Shown: piece by piece, positions 17,781-27,618 of the stretch | How the letters are laid out: each line of letters begins with the position of its first letter | How positions within the stretch are numbered: the stretch's first letter is position 1 | Assembly (NCBI GenBank): GCA_902594825.1 | Contig: CACJNO010000009.1 | Coordinates: forward strand, 1 to 32,688 | DNA from: an uncultured Pelagibacteraceae bacterium | Lineage (GTDB): Bacteria > Pseudomonadota > Alphaproteobacteria > Pelagibacterales > Pelagibacteraceae | Direction: 5' to 3' | Length of the DNA stretch: 32,688 bases | Notes under the pieces: model-generated | The model's database searches: none | What the model was told of the DNA's origin: nothing | Seen by the model: only the letters and a program-made list of their open reading frames with translations | Position numbers and translations under genes: made by a program

Positions 17781-20353
17781 TTTTTACTTTTTCTTTTATT
17801 TCTATCGTATTCTCTTCTTTTCTCAATTAAAATTAAAGCTTCTTCCATTGTGAGTTCTACAGGATCTTTTTCCTCAGGGATAGTAGCATTCAAAGATTTA
17901 TATTTTATGTATGGACCATATTGACCTTTCATAATTCTGACAGGTTTTTTATCTTCGGGATGTTCTCCTAAATCTTTTATCATTGATGAAGAGATTCGAC
18001 CAGGTTTAGCTTCAGCAATCATTGTTATTGCTCTATTTAAACCTATTGAAAATATTTCTTCTATATTTTCTAAACGTGCAGATTTATTTTCGCATTTAAG
18101 ATAAGGACCAAATCTACCTGTATTCAATGTTATCTCTTTTTGATTATCAGGATTTATCCCTAAAGATTTAGGTAATGAGCATAGGAATTTAGCTTTTTCT
18201 AAATCAATATTTTCTAATTCTAAGCCCTTTGGTATTGAAACATTTTTTAAAAGTTCATTAACATCTGATTTAGATTTTTTAGTTTTTTTCTTTTTTTTTG
18301 GGGTTTTTTCAACCTTCAGATCATCTGGATTTATTTCATATTGAAGATATGGACCAAATCTTCCATTTTTTAGATATATATCATTTCCATTTTCATGTTT
18401 TCCAATTAATTTTGGTTCAGCTAGTTGTGCTTGAGCTGCAGCTTTTGCTTTTGATAATGGTCGAGTAAACTTACATTCAGGATAATTTGAGCAACCTATA
18501 AAAGCACCACCTCTAAAACTATTTTTCAAACTAAGTGTTCCGGAATCACATAATTGGCATTTTCTAACTATATTTCCCTCTTTATCCTTATCAAAAACTA
18601 AACTACCCAAACTTTCATTAAGTAAATCTAAAACTTCTCTTGTTCTTTTTTCTTTAACCTCAGAGACATTATTATTGAAATCTTTCCAAAAAAGTTCCAA
18701 TACTTTTATCCAACTTTCTTTCCCAGATGTAATCTCATCTAATTGGTCTTCTAACCCAGCGGTAAAGTTATAGTCTACATATTTTGAAAATAATTTTTCT
18801 AAAAAAGCTGAAATTAATTTACCTCTATCTGTGGGAAAGAATCTTTTATTTAAAATCTCCGCGTATCCTCTATTAGCTATAGTAGAAATAATACTTGCAT
18901 AAGTAGAAGGTCTTCCAATACCTAATTCTTCAAGTTTTTTTACTAAACTTGCTTCAGAGTATCTAGGTGGAGGCTGAGTATAGTGTTGTTCATCTAATAA
19001 AGCTTCTATATTAATTGGTCCTTTAGACATTTCAGGAAGAATACTTTCATCATCATCTTTATTAATATTTTTATAAATTCTTAAAAAGCCATCAAATTTT
19101 AAAACTGATCCGCTAGCTTTACAGATAGTATCATTATTCTCAGAGGTTATAGTAATCGTATTTCGATCAAATTTAGCAGACTCCATTTGTGAAGATAAAG
19201 CTCTACTCCAAATCAAATCATATAATTTATTTTGATCTGAACTTAAATATTTTTTTATTATTTCTGGAGTTCTTGTAATATCAGTTGGTCGAATGGCCTC
19301 ATGAGCTTCTTGAGCATTCTTTGCTTTTTTTCCAGAATAATTTAATGGATTTTGAGGTAAATATTCTTTACCTAGATCATTTTGAATATAATTTCTAAAG
19401 GATGTAACAGCATCAGCTGATAAGTTGGTGCCATCTGTTCTCATATAAGTTATTAATCCTATTGTTTCACCCTCTATATCAATTCCCTGATAAAGTTTTT
19501 GGGCAATTTGCATTGTTCGAGAAGCTCCAAATCCTAATCTACTAGATGCAGTTTGCTGGAGAGTTGAGGTAGTGAATGGACCTGAAGGATTACGATTGAT
19601 AACTTTACTTGAAATATCAGAAATTTGAAATTTTTTATTTTTTATATTTAATATAGCTTTATTTATTTCCTCTTTATTTTTAAAAGAAAACTTTTCAATT
19701 TTATTATTATCTAATTGAGTGATACTGGCAGTTATGTTTTGTTTTTTTTCATCAACAAATTTTACACTCAATGTCCAAAATTCTTCTGGTTTAAAAGACT
19801 CAATTTCATGTTCTCTTTCTGTAATTAACTTTAGTGCCACAGATTGAACTCTTCCTGCAGACTTTGAGCCTGGTAACTTTGTCCAAAGTATCGGAGAAAT
19901 ATTAAACCCAACTAAATAATCTAAAGCTCTTCTTGCCATATAGGCATCTACTAATAATGGTTCTATCTGTCTTGGATTTTCAATTCCATGTATAACAGCC
20001 TTTTTGGTAATTTCATTAAAGACAACTCTTTCAATTTCTTTATCTTTTAAAAGTTTTTTTTCATTCAAATATTCTTTAACATGCCATGCAATAGCTTCAC
20101 CTTCACGATCTGGGTCAGTAGCTAAAATTATTTTTGAGGATTCTTTAGCAGCATCAGTAATTTCTTTTAAATATTTTTTAGAAAAACTATCAACCTCCCA
20201 TTCCATTTTAAAATCTTGCTCTGGATCTACCGATCCATTTTTTGATGGAAGGTCTCTAATATGCCCATAGCTTGCTAAAACTTTATATTTATCACCTAAA
20301 TATTTATTTATAGTTTTTGCTTTTGCTGGACTTTCTACAATGACCAAATTCAT
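17777..20353 (-). CDS. topA: DNA topoisomerase I
   Basis: Type IA topoisomerase that relaxes negative supercoils. The Toprim domain has Glu7 in VESPAKA and the DPDREG motif (80-85). The active-site Tyr303 lies in ITYMRTDGTN. A four-Cys zinc finger is at residues 599, 602, 621 and 627. After it come further C-terminal topoisomerase repeats with GRFGPYL and GQYGPYI motifs. Length is 858, normal for alphaproteobacteria. A candidate promoter lies just upstream. It is followed by the small exported-protein gene with a four-base overlap. Confidence 0.97.
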   Translation of the reverse strand: MNLVIVESPAKAKTINKYLGDKYKVLASYGHIRDLPSKNGSVDPEQDFKMEWEVDSFSKKYLKEITDAAKESSKIILATDPDREGEAIAWHVKEYLNEKKLLKDKEIERVVFNEITKKAVIHGIENPRQIEPLLVDAYMARRALDYLVGFNISPILWTKLPGSKSAGRVQSVALKLITEREHEIESFKPEEFWTLSVKFVDEKKQNITASITQLDNNKIEKFSFKNKEEINKAILNIKNKKFQISDISSKVINRNPSGPFTTSTLQQTASSRLGFGASRTMQIAQKLYQGIDIEGETIGLITYMRTDGTNLSADAVTSFRNYIQNDLGKEYLPQNPLNYSGKKAKNAQEAHEAIRPTDITRTPEIIKKYLSSDQNKLYDLIWSRALSSQMESAKFDRNTITITSENNDTICKASGSVLKFDGFLRIYKNINKDDDESILPEMSKGPINIEALLDEQHYTQPPPRYSEASLVKKLEELGIGRPSTYASIISTIANRGYAEILNKRFFPTDRGKLISAFLEKLFSKYVDYNFTAGLEDQLDEITSGKESWIKVLELFWKDFNNNVSEVKEKRTREVLDLLNESLGSLVFDKDKEGNIVRKCQLCDSGTLSLKNSFRGGAFIGCSNYPECKFTRPLSKAKAAAQAQLAEPKLIGKHENGNDIYLKNGRFGPYLQYEINPDDLKVEKTPKKKKKTKKSKSDVNELLKNVSIPKGLELENIDLEKAKFLCSLPKSLGINPDNQKEITLNTGRFGPYLKCENKSARLENIEEIFSIGLNRAITMIAEAKPGRISSSMIKDLGEHPEDKKPVRIMKGQYGPYIKYKSLNATIPEEKDPVELTMEEALILIEKRREYDRNKRKSKK

Positions 20354-20360
20354 AGACTAC

Positions 20361-20388
20361 AAACTACTCAAAAGCTTTAGATAGTCAA
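20361..20388 (-). promoter_or_regulatory. Candidate promoter for topA
   Basis: On the minus strand a -35 TTGACT (20383-20388) and a weak -10 TAGTTT (20361-20366) are 16 bases apart. Both lie in the 36-base gap between plsY and topA. The -10 ends seven bases before the topA ATG, so any transcript would start at or very near the start codon. The -35 is good and the -10 is poor, so this is only a candidate. Confidence 0.35.
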
Positions 20389-20389
20389 A

Positions 20390-20968
20390 TTAATAAATTT
20401 TTGTCTTGGTTTCTTCTTTATTTTTCAATCTTTTAATATTTTCTCTATGGGTAAAAAATATTAATACGAACATTATTGTAAAAAAAATTAATTGATCAAA
20501 TTGAGTTAAAATTAATAGATAGATGGGTATTGATACAGAAGCTATTAATGATGATAAAGATGAAAACTTTGAAATAACAAATGTTATTGTCCAAACGATT
20601 GTAAAAATAATTCCAAAATAAATATTGATTGAAAATAAAATTCCTACATAAGTTGCAACACCTTTGCCACCTTTAAACTTAAGCCAAACTGGAAACACGT
20701 GACCTAAAAAAGCACACAATGATGCTAAATATAAAAAATCTGGAAAATAAATTTTTGTATAAATTACTGGAATAATTGCTTTAATAATATCAAGTGCGAG
20801 TGTCAAATAACCAATTACTTTATTTCCAGCTCTTAGCGTATTGGTTGCTCCAATGTTTCCAGAACCAACTTCTCTAATATCTTTTTTTAAAAAGATTTTT
20901 GTTAATATAAACCCAAATGGGATAGAACCCATTAAATAGGAAATTATACCTATAATTAAAAAATCCAT
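20390..20968 (-). CDS. plsY: Acyl-phosphate:glycerol-3-phosphate acyltransferase
   Basis: Membrane enzyme that acylates glycerol-3-phosphate from acyl-phosphate, the first step of phospholipid synthesis. The family motifs are GSGNIGATN (residues 36-44) and the FKGGKGVAT block (98-106), with GHVFPVWLKF just before it. There are about five to six hydrophobic helices across 192 residues, as expected. It lies one base after the pyrC-like gene, suggesting one transcript with pyrB and pyrC. plsX is not in the window. Confidence 0.94.
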   Translation of the reverse strand: MDFLIIGIISYLMGSIPFGFILTKIFLKKDIREVGSGNIGATNTLRAGNKVIGYLTLALDIIKAIIPVIYTKIYFPDFLYLASLCAFLGHVFPVWLKFKGGKGVATYVGILFSINIYFGIIFTIVWTITFVISKFSSLSSLIASVSIPIYLLILTQFDQLIFFTIMFVLIFFTHRENIKRLKNKEETKTKIY

Positions 20969-20969
20969 A

Positions 20970-22256
20970 CTACAGCTTAAATAATTCTTTTCCTTTTACA
21001 AACGTATTAGTAACCTTTCCTTGAAGTTTTTTATCTTCAATCGAAGTATTTTTTGATTTTGATACTAGTTTTTCTTTTTTTACAATCCATGGTTTATCAA
21101 TATCGACTATACAAAAGTCAGCATCATTTCCAATGTTAAGATTACCTTTATCAATTTTTAATATTTTTGCTGGATTTGAGGTGAGTGCTTTAATTATTGT
21201 TTCAAGTTTTAGAGATTCATTGTGGTATAATTCTAAACTTAAAGAAAGTAGCGTTTCTATCCCCGAAGCACCTGTAGCTGCCTGTGAAAATGTTAATCTT
21301 TTAGACTCTTCATCCTCAGGTTTGTGATCAGAGACAATTACATCAATTAATTCATCTTTTAAACCTTGTACTAAAGCCAATCTATCTTCCTCTCTTCTTA
21401 ATGGGGGAGATAGTTTTAAGAAAGTTCTAAAATCTCCAATATCATTTTCATTTAATGATAAGTTGTTAATAGAAACTCCAGATGTAAATTTAACTATTTC
21501 TTTTCTATATTTTATTACTTCAACTGATTTTTGGGATGATAATTGTGATATATGGTATCTACATTTTACTTTTTCTAATAACGTTAAATCTCTTTCAATT
21601 AAAATTCTTTCAGCTATTTCTGGAATACCTGATAATCCTAGTTTAGAGGCAATTATTCCAGAATTAATCATTCCGTTTTTTGCTAACTCACTGTCCTCAG
21701 CGTGTTGCATAATTAAACAACCTACATCTTTCGCAGAGTTCATTATTCTAGACATTAATCTAGGATTTTGAATTGTTTTTACACCATCAGTGAAAGCAAT
21801 TATTCCTTTGCTCTGTAAAAGGCCAAATTCTGTCATATTAGTTCCCTCAGTATTTTTTGTAAGTGAAGCACATGGAAAAATATTTATTTTTGACTTATCC
21901 CTTCCTCTTCTTTTCAAAAAATCAACTATTGAAACATTATCAATTATTGGATCTGTATTAGGCATTGTAACTACGGAAGTAACTCCTCCTGATAAAGCTG
22001 CATTACTTAAAGTTCTAAAATTTTCTTTGTATTCAAATCCAGGTTCACCAACAAAAACTCTCATATCAACTAACCCTGGGAAAATATATTTACCTTTTAA
22101 ATCAATTGGCTTTTCTCTACTGGGTAAGTTATTAATATTTACTTTTTTTCCTACAGCTTCAATTTTGCCTTCTTCATTTATAATTAAACCTCCATTTTCA
22201 TTTATTGAATTATGAGGGTCTATTATATTTGCATTTATAAAATATTGTTTTTTCAT
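20970..22256 (-). CDS. pyrC: Dihydroorotase-like protein lacking the HxH metal motif
   Basis: A 428-residue amidohydrolase-fold protein encoded directly after pyrB. Dihydroorotase converts carbamoyl-aspartate to dihydroorotate. The sequence follows the family along its length (GLVDMRVFVGEPG, VVTMPNTDPIIDN, VSDHKPED). However, the HxH metal ligands of active enzymes are replaced by Arg66-Val67-Phe68. His185 (QHAED), His235 (YHISQLS) and Asp310 (SDHKP) remain. Alphaproteobacteria and pseudomonads are known to carry PyrC-like subunits of this kind that support aspartate transcarbamoylase structurally. Catalysis here is therefore doubtful, and an active enzyme may be encoded elsewhere. Confidence 0.85.
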   Translation of the reverse strand: MKKQYFINANIIDPHNSINENGGLIINEEGKIEAVGKKVNINNLPSREKPIDLKGKYIFPGLVDMRVFVGEPGFEYKENFRTLSNAALSGGVTSVVTMPNTDPIIDNVSIVDFLKRRGRDKSKINIFPCASLTKNTEGTNMTEFGLLQSKGIIAFTDGVKTIQNPRLMSRIMNSAKDVGCLIMQHAEDSELAKNGMINSGIIASKLGLSGIPEIAERILIERDLTLLEKVKCRYHISQLSSQKSVEVIKYRKEIVKFTSGVSINNLSLNENDIGDFRTFLKLSPPLRREEDRLALVQGLKDELIDVIVSDHKPEDEESKRLTFSQAATGASGIETLLSLSLELYHNESLKLETIIKALTSNPAKILKIDKGNLNIGNDADFCIVDIDKPWIVKKEKLVSKSKNTSIEDKKLQGKVTNTFVKGKELFKL

Positions 22257-23198
22257 CTAAGTACAAAATATTTTTAAACAAGCCATTCTTACTGCCACTC
22301 CAAGTTCAACTTGTTCCTTAATCACACTTTTATTAATATCATCGGCTAAAACTGTATCTATTTCTATACCTCTATTCATTGGTCCAGGATGCATGATTAA
22401 GGCGTCAGATTTAGCATATTCTAATTTATCTGGAGTTAATCCATAATATTCATAGTACTCTCTATTGGATGAAAGATACGAACTTGTCATTCTTTCATTT
22501 TGTAATCGTAACATCATTACAATATCACAATCTTTCAAACCTTTTTTCATATCAGTAAATGTGTTAACCCCAAATTTTTCAATTTCCTTAGGCATCAGAT
22601 TTGTTGGAGCAATTATGTTTACTTCTGCTCCTAACATGTTTAATAAATAAATATTAGACCTTGCTACTCTTGAGTGGAGTATGTCACCACATATTGCAAT
22701 TTTTAAACCTTCAATTTTATTTTTTCGAGTAATGATTGTTAAAGCATCTAATAAAGCTTGAGTAGGGTGCTCTCTTCTCCCATCACCTGCATTTAAAACA
22801 GCACAATTTACTTTTTGTGATAGCAAATTACATGCACCAGAGTCTTGATGCCTTATTACAATAATATCTGGATGCATTGCATTTAAAGTCATCGCTGTAT
22901 CAATTAATGTTTCACCTTTTTTAATTGCAGAGTTGCTAATATTCATAGACATAACATCCGCCCCAAGTCTTTTACCAGCTAATTCAAATGAGCTTTGAGT
23001 CCTAGTAGAAGGTTCAAAGAATAAATTTATTTGAGTTTTTCCTCTTAAAGTGTCTATTTTTTTATTTTTGCTTTGATTAACTTTTATAAATGTGTGTGCT
23101 TCATCAAGTATTAAATTAACATCATTAATTGATAAATCTTGGATACCTAACAAATGTTTTTGGGAAATTTTAATAGCTTTATTTGTTTTAATTGCCAT
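22257..23198 (-). CDS. pyrB: Aspartate carbamoyltransferase catalytic subunit
   Basis: Joins carbamoyl phosphate and aspartate, the committed step of pyrimidine synthesis. The carbamoyl-phosphate loop [12 protein letters not shown] is near residues 61-72, and [12 protein letters not shown] and [12 protein letters not shown] are present. The ATG at 23198 gives 313 residues. A TTG at 23207 would add three. No regulatory pyrI follows. The next gene, adjacent to the pyrB stop, is the PyrC-like protein, typical of ATCases that assemble with a PyrC-type partner. Confidence 0.95.
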   Translation of the reverse strand: MAIKTNKAIKISQKHLLGIQDLSINDVNLILDEAHTFIKVNQSKNKKIDTLRGKTQINLFFEPSTRTQSSFELAGKRLGADVMSMNISNSAIKKGETLIDTAMTLNAMHPDIIVIRHQDSGACNLLSQKVNCAVLNAGDGRREHPTQALLDALTIITRKNKIEGLKIAICGDILHSRVARSNIYLLNMLGAEVNIIAPTNLMPKEIEKFGVNTFTDMKKGLKDCDIVMMLRLQNERMTSSYLSSNREYYEYYGLTPDKLEYAKSDALIMHPGPMNRGIEIDTVLADDINKSVIKEQVELGVAVRMACLKIFCT

Positions 23199-23208
23199 TA
23201 AAACCAAC

Positions 23209-23237
23209 TCTATAGCTATAAACGACTATAATAGCAA
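23209..23237 (-). promoter_or_regulatory. Candidate promoter for pyrB
   Basis: On the minus strand TTGCTA (23232-23237) and TATAGA (23209-23214) are separated by 17 bases between the ruvX stop and the pyrB ATG. Each hexamer matches four of six consensus positions and the spacing is ideal. The RNA would start a few bases before the ATG. The DNA is AT-rich, so chance is possible. Confidence 0.3.
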
Positions 23238-23240
23238 GTA

Positions 23241-23696
23241 TTAATTATTTAAAAAATCTATTGCTCCTTGCAATATAAAAGCAGCAGCATTTTCATCTAT
23301 TTTCTTTTCTCTTTTGCTTACATTGATATCTAATTGGCTAGATAGATTGAATGCACCAACTGTTGATAATCTCTCATCCCATAAGCAAATTGGAATATTA
23401 ATGTTTTTTTCTAAGTTTTGTGAAGTATCTTTAACAGATTGAGCAGAACTACCTGATGAACCGTCCATGTTAAGAGGATTTCCAATAATGATTCCCTTTA
23501 TATCATTTTCATCAATGATAATTTTAAGCTCATTAATTAAATCTTCTAAGGAATTTCTATTTATCGTTTTTAATGGAGTAGCAATTAATTGCTTTTCATC
23601 ACAAATAGACACACCGATTCTTTTAGAACCAAGGTCAAGACCTATCAATCTACACTTATCTGACTGTTTTTTTTTAAATTGTTCCAAAGTGATCAT
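23241..23696 (-). CDS. ruvX: RuvX / YqgF family nuclease
   Basis: Holliday-junction-resolvase-like RNase H fold protein, linked in E. coli to 16S rRNA 5'-end maturation. The motifs are RLIGLDLGSKRIGVSICD (around residues 16-33) with the first catalytic Asp21, IIIGNPLNMDGSSG in the middle, ICLWDERLSTVGA, and the C-terminal IDENAAAFILQ. Length is 151, normal. It diverges from gatC over a 50-base gap and precedes pyrB on the same strand. Confidence 0.93.
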   Translation of the reverse strand: MITLEQFKKKQSDKCRLIGLDLGSKRIGVSICDEKQLIATPLKTINRNSLEDLINELKIIIDENDIKGIIIGNPLNMDGSSGSSAQSVKDTSQNLEKNINIPICLWDERLSTVGAFNLSSQLDINVSKREKKIDENAAAFILQGAIDFLNN

Positions 23697-23746
23697 ATTG
23701 TATATTCTAAACTTAAATGGTAGTTTGCGTCTTATTTAAATAGCAT

Positions 23747-24034
23747 ATGAGTATAGATCTTAAAACAATAAAACATATTTCTAAATTATCAAGGATTTCA
23801 GTTGATGAGAAAAAAGCTGAAAAATTAGCTGGGGACCTAAATTCGATTTTTGAATTTATTGAAAAACTTAATGAATTAAAAACAGACAATGTTGGGCCAT
23901 TAACTTCTGTTGCTGAAACAACATTAAAACTAAGACCTGACGAGGTTAAAAGTAAGAATATCAGAGAACAAATTATTAAAAATTCTCCTCAAGATAATGA
24001 AGATTATTTTGTTGTACCAAAGGTAATAGAGTAA
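23747..24034 (+). CDS. gatC: Asp-tRNA(Asn)/Glu-tRNA(Gln) amidotransferase subunit C
   Basis: Small subunit that stabilises the GatA-GatB interface. The N-terminal IKHISKLSRISVDEKKAEKL and the FEFIEKLNELKTDNVGP block match the family, and 95 residues is typical. No clear Shine-Dalgarno precedes the ATG. The 50 bases upstream are AT-rich and hold no convincing -35/-10 pair. The stop shares one base with the gatA start (TAATG). Confidence 0.94.
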   Translation: MSIDLKTIKHISKLSRISVDEKKAEKLAGDLNSIFEFIEKLNELKTDNVGPLTSVAETTLKLRPDEVKSKNIREQIIKNSPQDNEDYFVVPKVIE

Positions 24035-25491
24035 TGTCAGATATTACAAAACAATCTTTAACAGAATTAGTTGAAAATATTAAAAATAAAAATCTGTCTT
24101 CAACAGATGTAACTAAAGCATTTATAGATAGATCTGAAAAATCCAAAGAATTGAATGCATATGTTACTGAGGATTTCACATCAGCTTTAGATAAAGCAAA
24201 AAAATTTGATCAAAAACCAAATTTAGATTTAAAATTACCAGGTATTCCTATGGCAGTAAAAGATTTATTTTGTACAAAAGATGTTAAAACAACTGCTGGT
24301 AGTAAAATTTTAAACAATTTTGTACCAACATATGAATCAACAGTAACTGAAAATATTTGGAAAGAAGGTGCAATACTATTAGGTAAATTAAATTGTGATG
24401 AGTTTGCAATGGGATCATCAAACGAAACTAGTTTTTTTGGTAACGTGCAAAATCCAATTGATAAAGACTTAGTTCCGGGTGGTTCATCTGGTGGATCAGC
24501 TTCGGCAGTTGCTGGACAATTAACACCAATTACGATTGGTACCGATACTGGGGGATCAATTAGACAACCTGCTTCTTTTACAGGAACAGTTGGATTGAAA
24601 CCTACTTATGGAAGCTGCTCACGCTATGGGATTGTTGCTTTTGCATCATCATTAGATCAGGCAGGACCAATGGCACAAAATGTTAAAGACTGTGCTTTAC
24701 TACAAGAGGTAATTAGTACCTATGATCCAAAAGATTCCACCTCAATAGATTTTAAAAGAAATCAATACAGCAAAGAACTTACCAATAATATAAAAGGAAA
24801 AAAAATTGGGATACCGAAAGAATATAGAGTTGATGGAATGCCAAAAGAAATTGAAGATCTCTGGCAAAAAGGGATTCAATATATTAAAGATTGTGGTGCT
24901 CAAACAATTGATATTTCTCTTCCACATACAAGTTATGCTTTACCAACTTATTATATTGTTGCTCCTGCTGAAGCATCTTCGAACCTAGCAAGATATGACG
25001 GTGTTAAGTATGGATTTAGAGCTGAGGGTGAAAATTTAATCGATATGTACGAAAAAACCAGGTCAGAAGGTTTTGGTGCCGAAGTTCAAAGAAGAATTAT
25101 GATTGGAACTTATGTTTTATCGTCTGGTTATTATGATGCTTACTATCTAAAAGCTCAAAAAGTAAGAAAATTAATTAAAAATGATTTTGATGAAGCATAT
25201 AAAAACGTTGATGCAATTTTAACTCCGTCAACACCAAGTTCGGCATTTAAAATAGGTGAAAAAACAAATGATCCAGTTTCCATGTATCTTAACGATATAT
25301 TTACAGTGCCAGTTAATCTTGCAGGTCTACCAGGAATTTCAATTCCAGCAGGTCATGACTCAAAAGGATACCCATTAGGCTTACAAATAATTGGTAAAGC
25401 TTTTGATGAACAGAATATACTTAATATTGCCTTTGCAATGGAAGAAAAGATTAATTTTAAAAACAAAATTACAGATTGGTGGATTAAGTGA
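24034..25491 (+). CDS. gatA: Glutamyl-tRNA(Gln) amidotransferase subunit A
   Basis: Glutaminase subunit that releases ammonia for conversion of Glu-tRNA(Gln) or Asp-tRNA(Asn). The amidase-signature Ser-cisSer-Lys triad is intact: Lys76 in AVKDLF, Ser151 in PGGSSGGSA and Ser175 in [10 protein letters not shown]. Length is 485, normal. It is encoded between gatC and gatB with one-base and four-base overlaps, so the three subunits are made in balance. Its presence implies at least one tRNA is charged by the indirect route. Confidence 0.97.
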   Translation: MSDITKQSLTELVENIKNKNLSSTDVTKAFIDRSEKSKELNAYVTEDFTSALDKAKKFDQKPNLDLKLPGIPMAVKDLFCTKDVKTTAGSKILNNFVPTYESTVTENIWKEGAILLGKLNCDEFAMGSSNETSFFGNVQNPIDKDLVPGGSSGGSASAVAGQLTPITIGTDTGGSIRQPASFTGTVGLKPTYGSCSRYGIVAFASSLDQAGPMAQNVKDCALLQEVISTYDPKDSTSIDFKRNQYSKELTNNIKGKKIGIPKEYRVDGMPKEIEDLWQKGIQYIKDCGAQTIDISLPHTSYALPTYYIVAPAEASSNLARYDGVKYGFRAEGENLIDMYEKTRSEGFGAEVQRRIMIGTYVLSSGYYDAYYLKAQKVRKLIKNDFDEAYKNVDAILTPSTPSSAFKIGEKTNDPVSMYLNDIFTVPVNLAGLPGISIPAGHDSKGYPLGLQIIGKAFDEQNILNIAFAMEEKINFKNKITDWWIK

Positions 25492-26966
25492 GTAAAAAAA
25501 ATTCAGAGTATTTAATCAATCGAAAAGATAATCAATACGAAGTTGTTATTGGTTTGGAGGTTCATGCTCAAGTATTGTCAGAGTCAAAATTATTTTCTAC
25601 CTCTGCTACTAAATTTGGAGCTGAACCAAATACACAAGTAAGTTTAGTTGATGCTGCATTTCCAGGAATGCTACCTGTAATTAATGAATTTTGTGTTAAA
25701 CAAGCAATCAAAACTGGTATTGGCCTTAATGCAAAGATTAATAAACGTTCAGTATTTGATAGAAAAAATTATTTTTATGCAGATTTACCACAAGGATATC
25801 AAATTTCTCAATTTAAAGACCCAATAGTAGGTGAGGGCAAAGTTATTTTAGATATGCCCGATGGACAGAAAGAAGTAGGTATTGAAAGATTACATCTGGA
25901 ACAAGATGCAGGTAAAAGCATTCATGATCTAGATCCTCAAAATACATTTGTTGATCTAAATAGATCAGGAGTTGCTTTGATGGAAATTGTAAGTAAGCCA
26001 GACCTTAGATCTCCAGATGAAGTTAGTGCATATATTAAGAAATTAAGATCAATTATGCGATATCTAGGTACATGTGATGGAAATATGCAAGAGGGATCTT
26101 TAAGAGCAGATGTCAATGTTTCTGTCAGAGCAAAAGGTTCAAAAGAATTTGGGACAAGATGTGAAATTAAAAATGTAAATTCTATCAAATTTATGCAAAT
26201 GGCTATTGAATATGAAGCAAACAGACAGGTTGATTTAATTGAAGAAGGTAAATCAATAGATCAAGAGACACGATTATTTGATACAAAAAAAAATGAAACA
26301 AGATCAATGAGATCAAAAGAAGATGCTCATGATTATCGGTATTTTCCTGACCCTGATCTATTACCGTTAGAAGTATCTGATGAATTTGTTAATGAACTTA
26401 AGAATAATATTCCTGAATTGCCGGACGATAAAAAGAAAAGATTTATTGATGAATTTAAGCTGTCACCATATGAAGCAACAATCTTAGTCTCAGATATAGA
26501 TACAGCAAAATATTTTGAAGAGGTTGTAGCTAAGATGGGTAAGAATAAAGATATGAAATTAGCAGTTAACTGGATTACAGGTGAATTATTTGCAGTTTTG
26601 AATAATAAAAATTTAGAAATTTCTCAAAGCCCAGTAAGTGCAAAAAATTTAGCTATACTAGTTAACTTAATAAAAAATGGAACAATTTCAGGAAAAATTG
26701 CAAAAACTGTATTTGAATTAATGTTGGATGGGGATAAAGATCCTCAAAAAATAGTTGAAGAAAAAGGACTTAAACAACAAAGTGATCCTAAAGCTATAGA
26801 GGCTTTGATTGATAAAATTATTAATGACAATAGAGAAAAAGCAATTGAGTACAAACAAGGTAAGGAAAAATTATTTGGTTTCTTTGTTGGTCAAGCAATG
26901 AAAGCTTCTGGTGGTAAAGCAAATCCTCAACTTATAAATGAGATATTAAAAAAAAAACTTCAATAG
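25488..26966 (+). CDS. gatB: Asp/Glu-tRNA amidotransferase subunit B
   Basis: The tRNA-binding kinase subunit that phosphorylates the tRNA-bound Glu or Asp before amidation. The motif [16 protein letters not shown] is near residue 22, followed by [27 protein letters not shown] and the tail YqeY-like helical domain ([14 protein letters not shown]). The start is GTG at 25488 overlapping the gatA TGA. The next Met lies inside the catalytic domain. Length is 492. Confidence 0.96.
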   Translation: MSKKNSEYLINRKDNQYEVVIGLEVHAQVLSESKLFSTSATKFGAEPNTQVSLVDAAFPGMLPVINEFCVKQAIKTGIGLNAKINKRSVFDRKNYFYADLPQGYQISQFKDPIVGEGKVILDMPDGQKEVGIERLHLEQDAGKSIHDLDPQNTFVDLNRSGVALMEIVSKPDLRSPDEVSAYIKKLRSIMRYLGTCDGNMQEGSLRADVNVSVRAKGSKEFGTRCEIKNVNSIKFMQMAIEYEANRQVDLIEEGKSIDQETRLFDTKKNETRSMRSKEDAHDYRYFPDPDLLPLEVSDEFVNELKNNIPELPDDKKKRFIDEFKLSPYEATILVSDIDTAKYFEEVVAKMGKNKDMKLAVNWITGELFAVLNNKNLEISQSPVSAKNLAILVNLIKNGTISGKIAKTVFELMLDGDKDPQKIVEEKGLKQQSDPKAIEALIDKIINDNREKAIEYKQGKEKLFGFFVGQAMKASGGKANPQLINEILKKKLQ

Positions 26967-26967
26967 A

Positions 26968-27618
26968 ATGGGTGCAAACCTTGATATTACTGAAAAGTTG
27001 CAAAATTACATAAGTGATTTTGGGTTAAATCTACATCCAGTTCAACAAGAGATCATTAATTATAATAAAACATTAGGTGATATCAAAAGAATGCAGATTG
27101 ATCCTACTCAATGTCATTTTCTCCATTTAATTATTAAAGTTTCAAATATTAAAAATGTTCTTGAGATTGGAACTTTTACTGGTCTTAGTGCTCTCACAAT
27201 TTCACTCGCCTTACCTGATAATGGAAAATTAATTGCTCTTGATAAAAATGAGGAGACAAACAAAATTGCATGTGATTTTTTTAAAAAAGCAAATCAAGAT
27301 CATAAAATTAAAACAATAATTAAACCTGCTCTTGAAAGCTTAGGAGAATTATCAAATAATAAATTTGATATGATTTTCATTGATGCTGATAAAATGAACT
27401 ATAAAGAATATTATGAAAAATCTTTAAGTTTATTAAATAAAGGTGGATTAATTATCATCGATAACGTTTTATGGCATGGTGAAGTAGCTGATGAAAAAAA
27501 TAACGATAAATTTACCGTAAATATTAGAGAATTTAATAAATTTGTATCTGAGGATAAAAGAGTAGAGCAAATCATCATTCCATTAGGTGATGGAATGACT
27601 GTCTGTAGGGTTTTATAA
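26968..27618 (+). CDS. SAM-dependent O-methyltransferase, TrmR/caffeoyl-CoA type
   Basis: Class I methyltransferase of 216 residues. The SAM-binding motif LEIGTFTGLSALTISLALP, the catalytic segment FDMIFIDADKMNYKEYYE and the IIDNVLWHGEVAD block place it in the COG4122 group with caffeoyl-CoA methyltransferases. The same group holds Bacillus TrmR (YrrM), which methylates 5-hydroxyuridine at tRNA position 34. Its stop overlaps the trhO start by one base. TrhO makes that same hydroxyuridine, so a tRNA role is a reasonable inference. Sequence alone does not exclude a small-molecule substrate. It follows gatB by one base. Confidence 0.8.
   Translation: MGANLDITEKLQNYISDFGLNLHPVQQEIINYNKTLGDIKRMQIDPTQCHFLHLIIKVSNIKNVLEIGTFTGLSALTISLALPDNGKLIALDKNEETNKIACDFFKKANQDHKIKTIIKPALESLGELSNNKFDMIFIDADKMNYKEYYEKSLSLLNKGGLIIIDNVLWHGEVADEKNNDKFTVNIREFNKFVSEDKRVEQIIIPLGDGMTVCRVL

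Noticed and set aside
21133-22215. Plus-strand frames opposite the pyrC-like gene
   Set aside because: The opposite strand carries a full-length conserved protein. These are shadow frames with no independent support.
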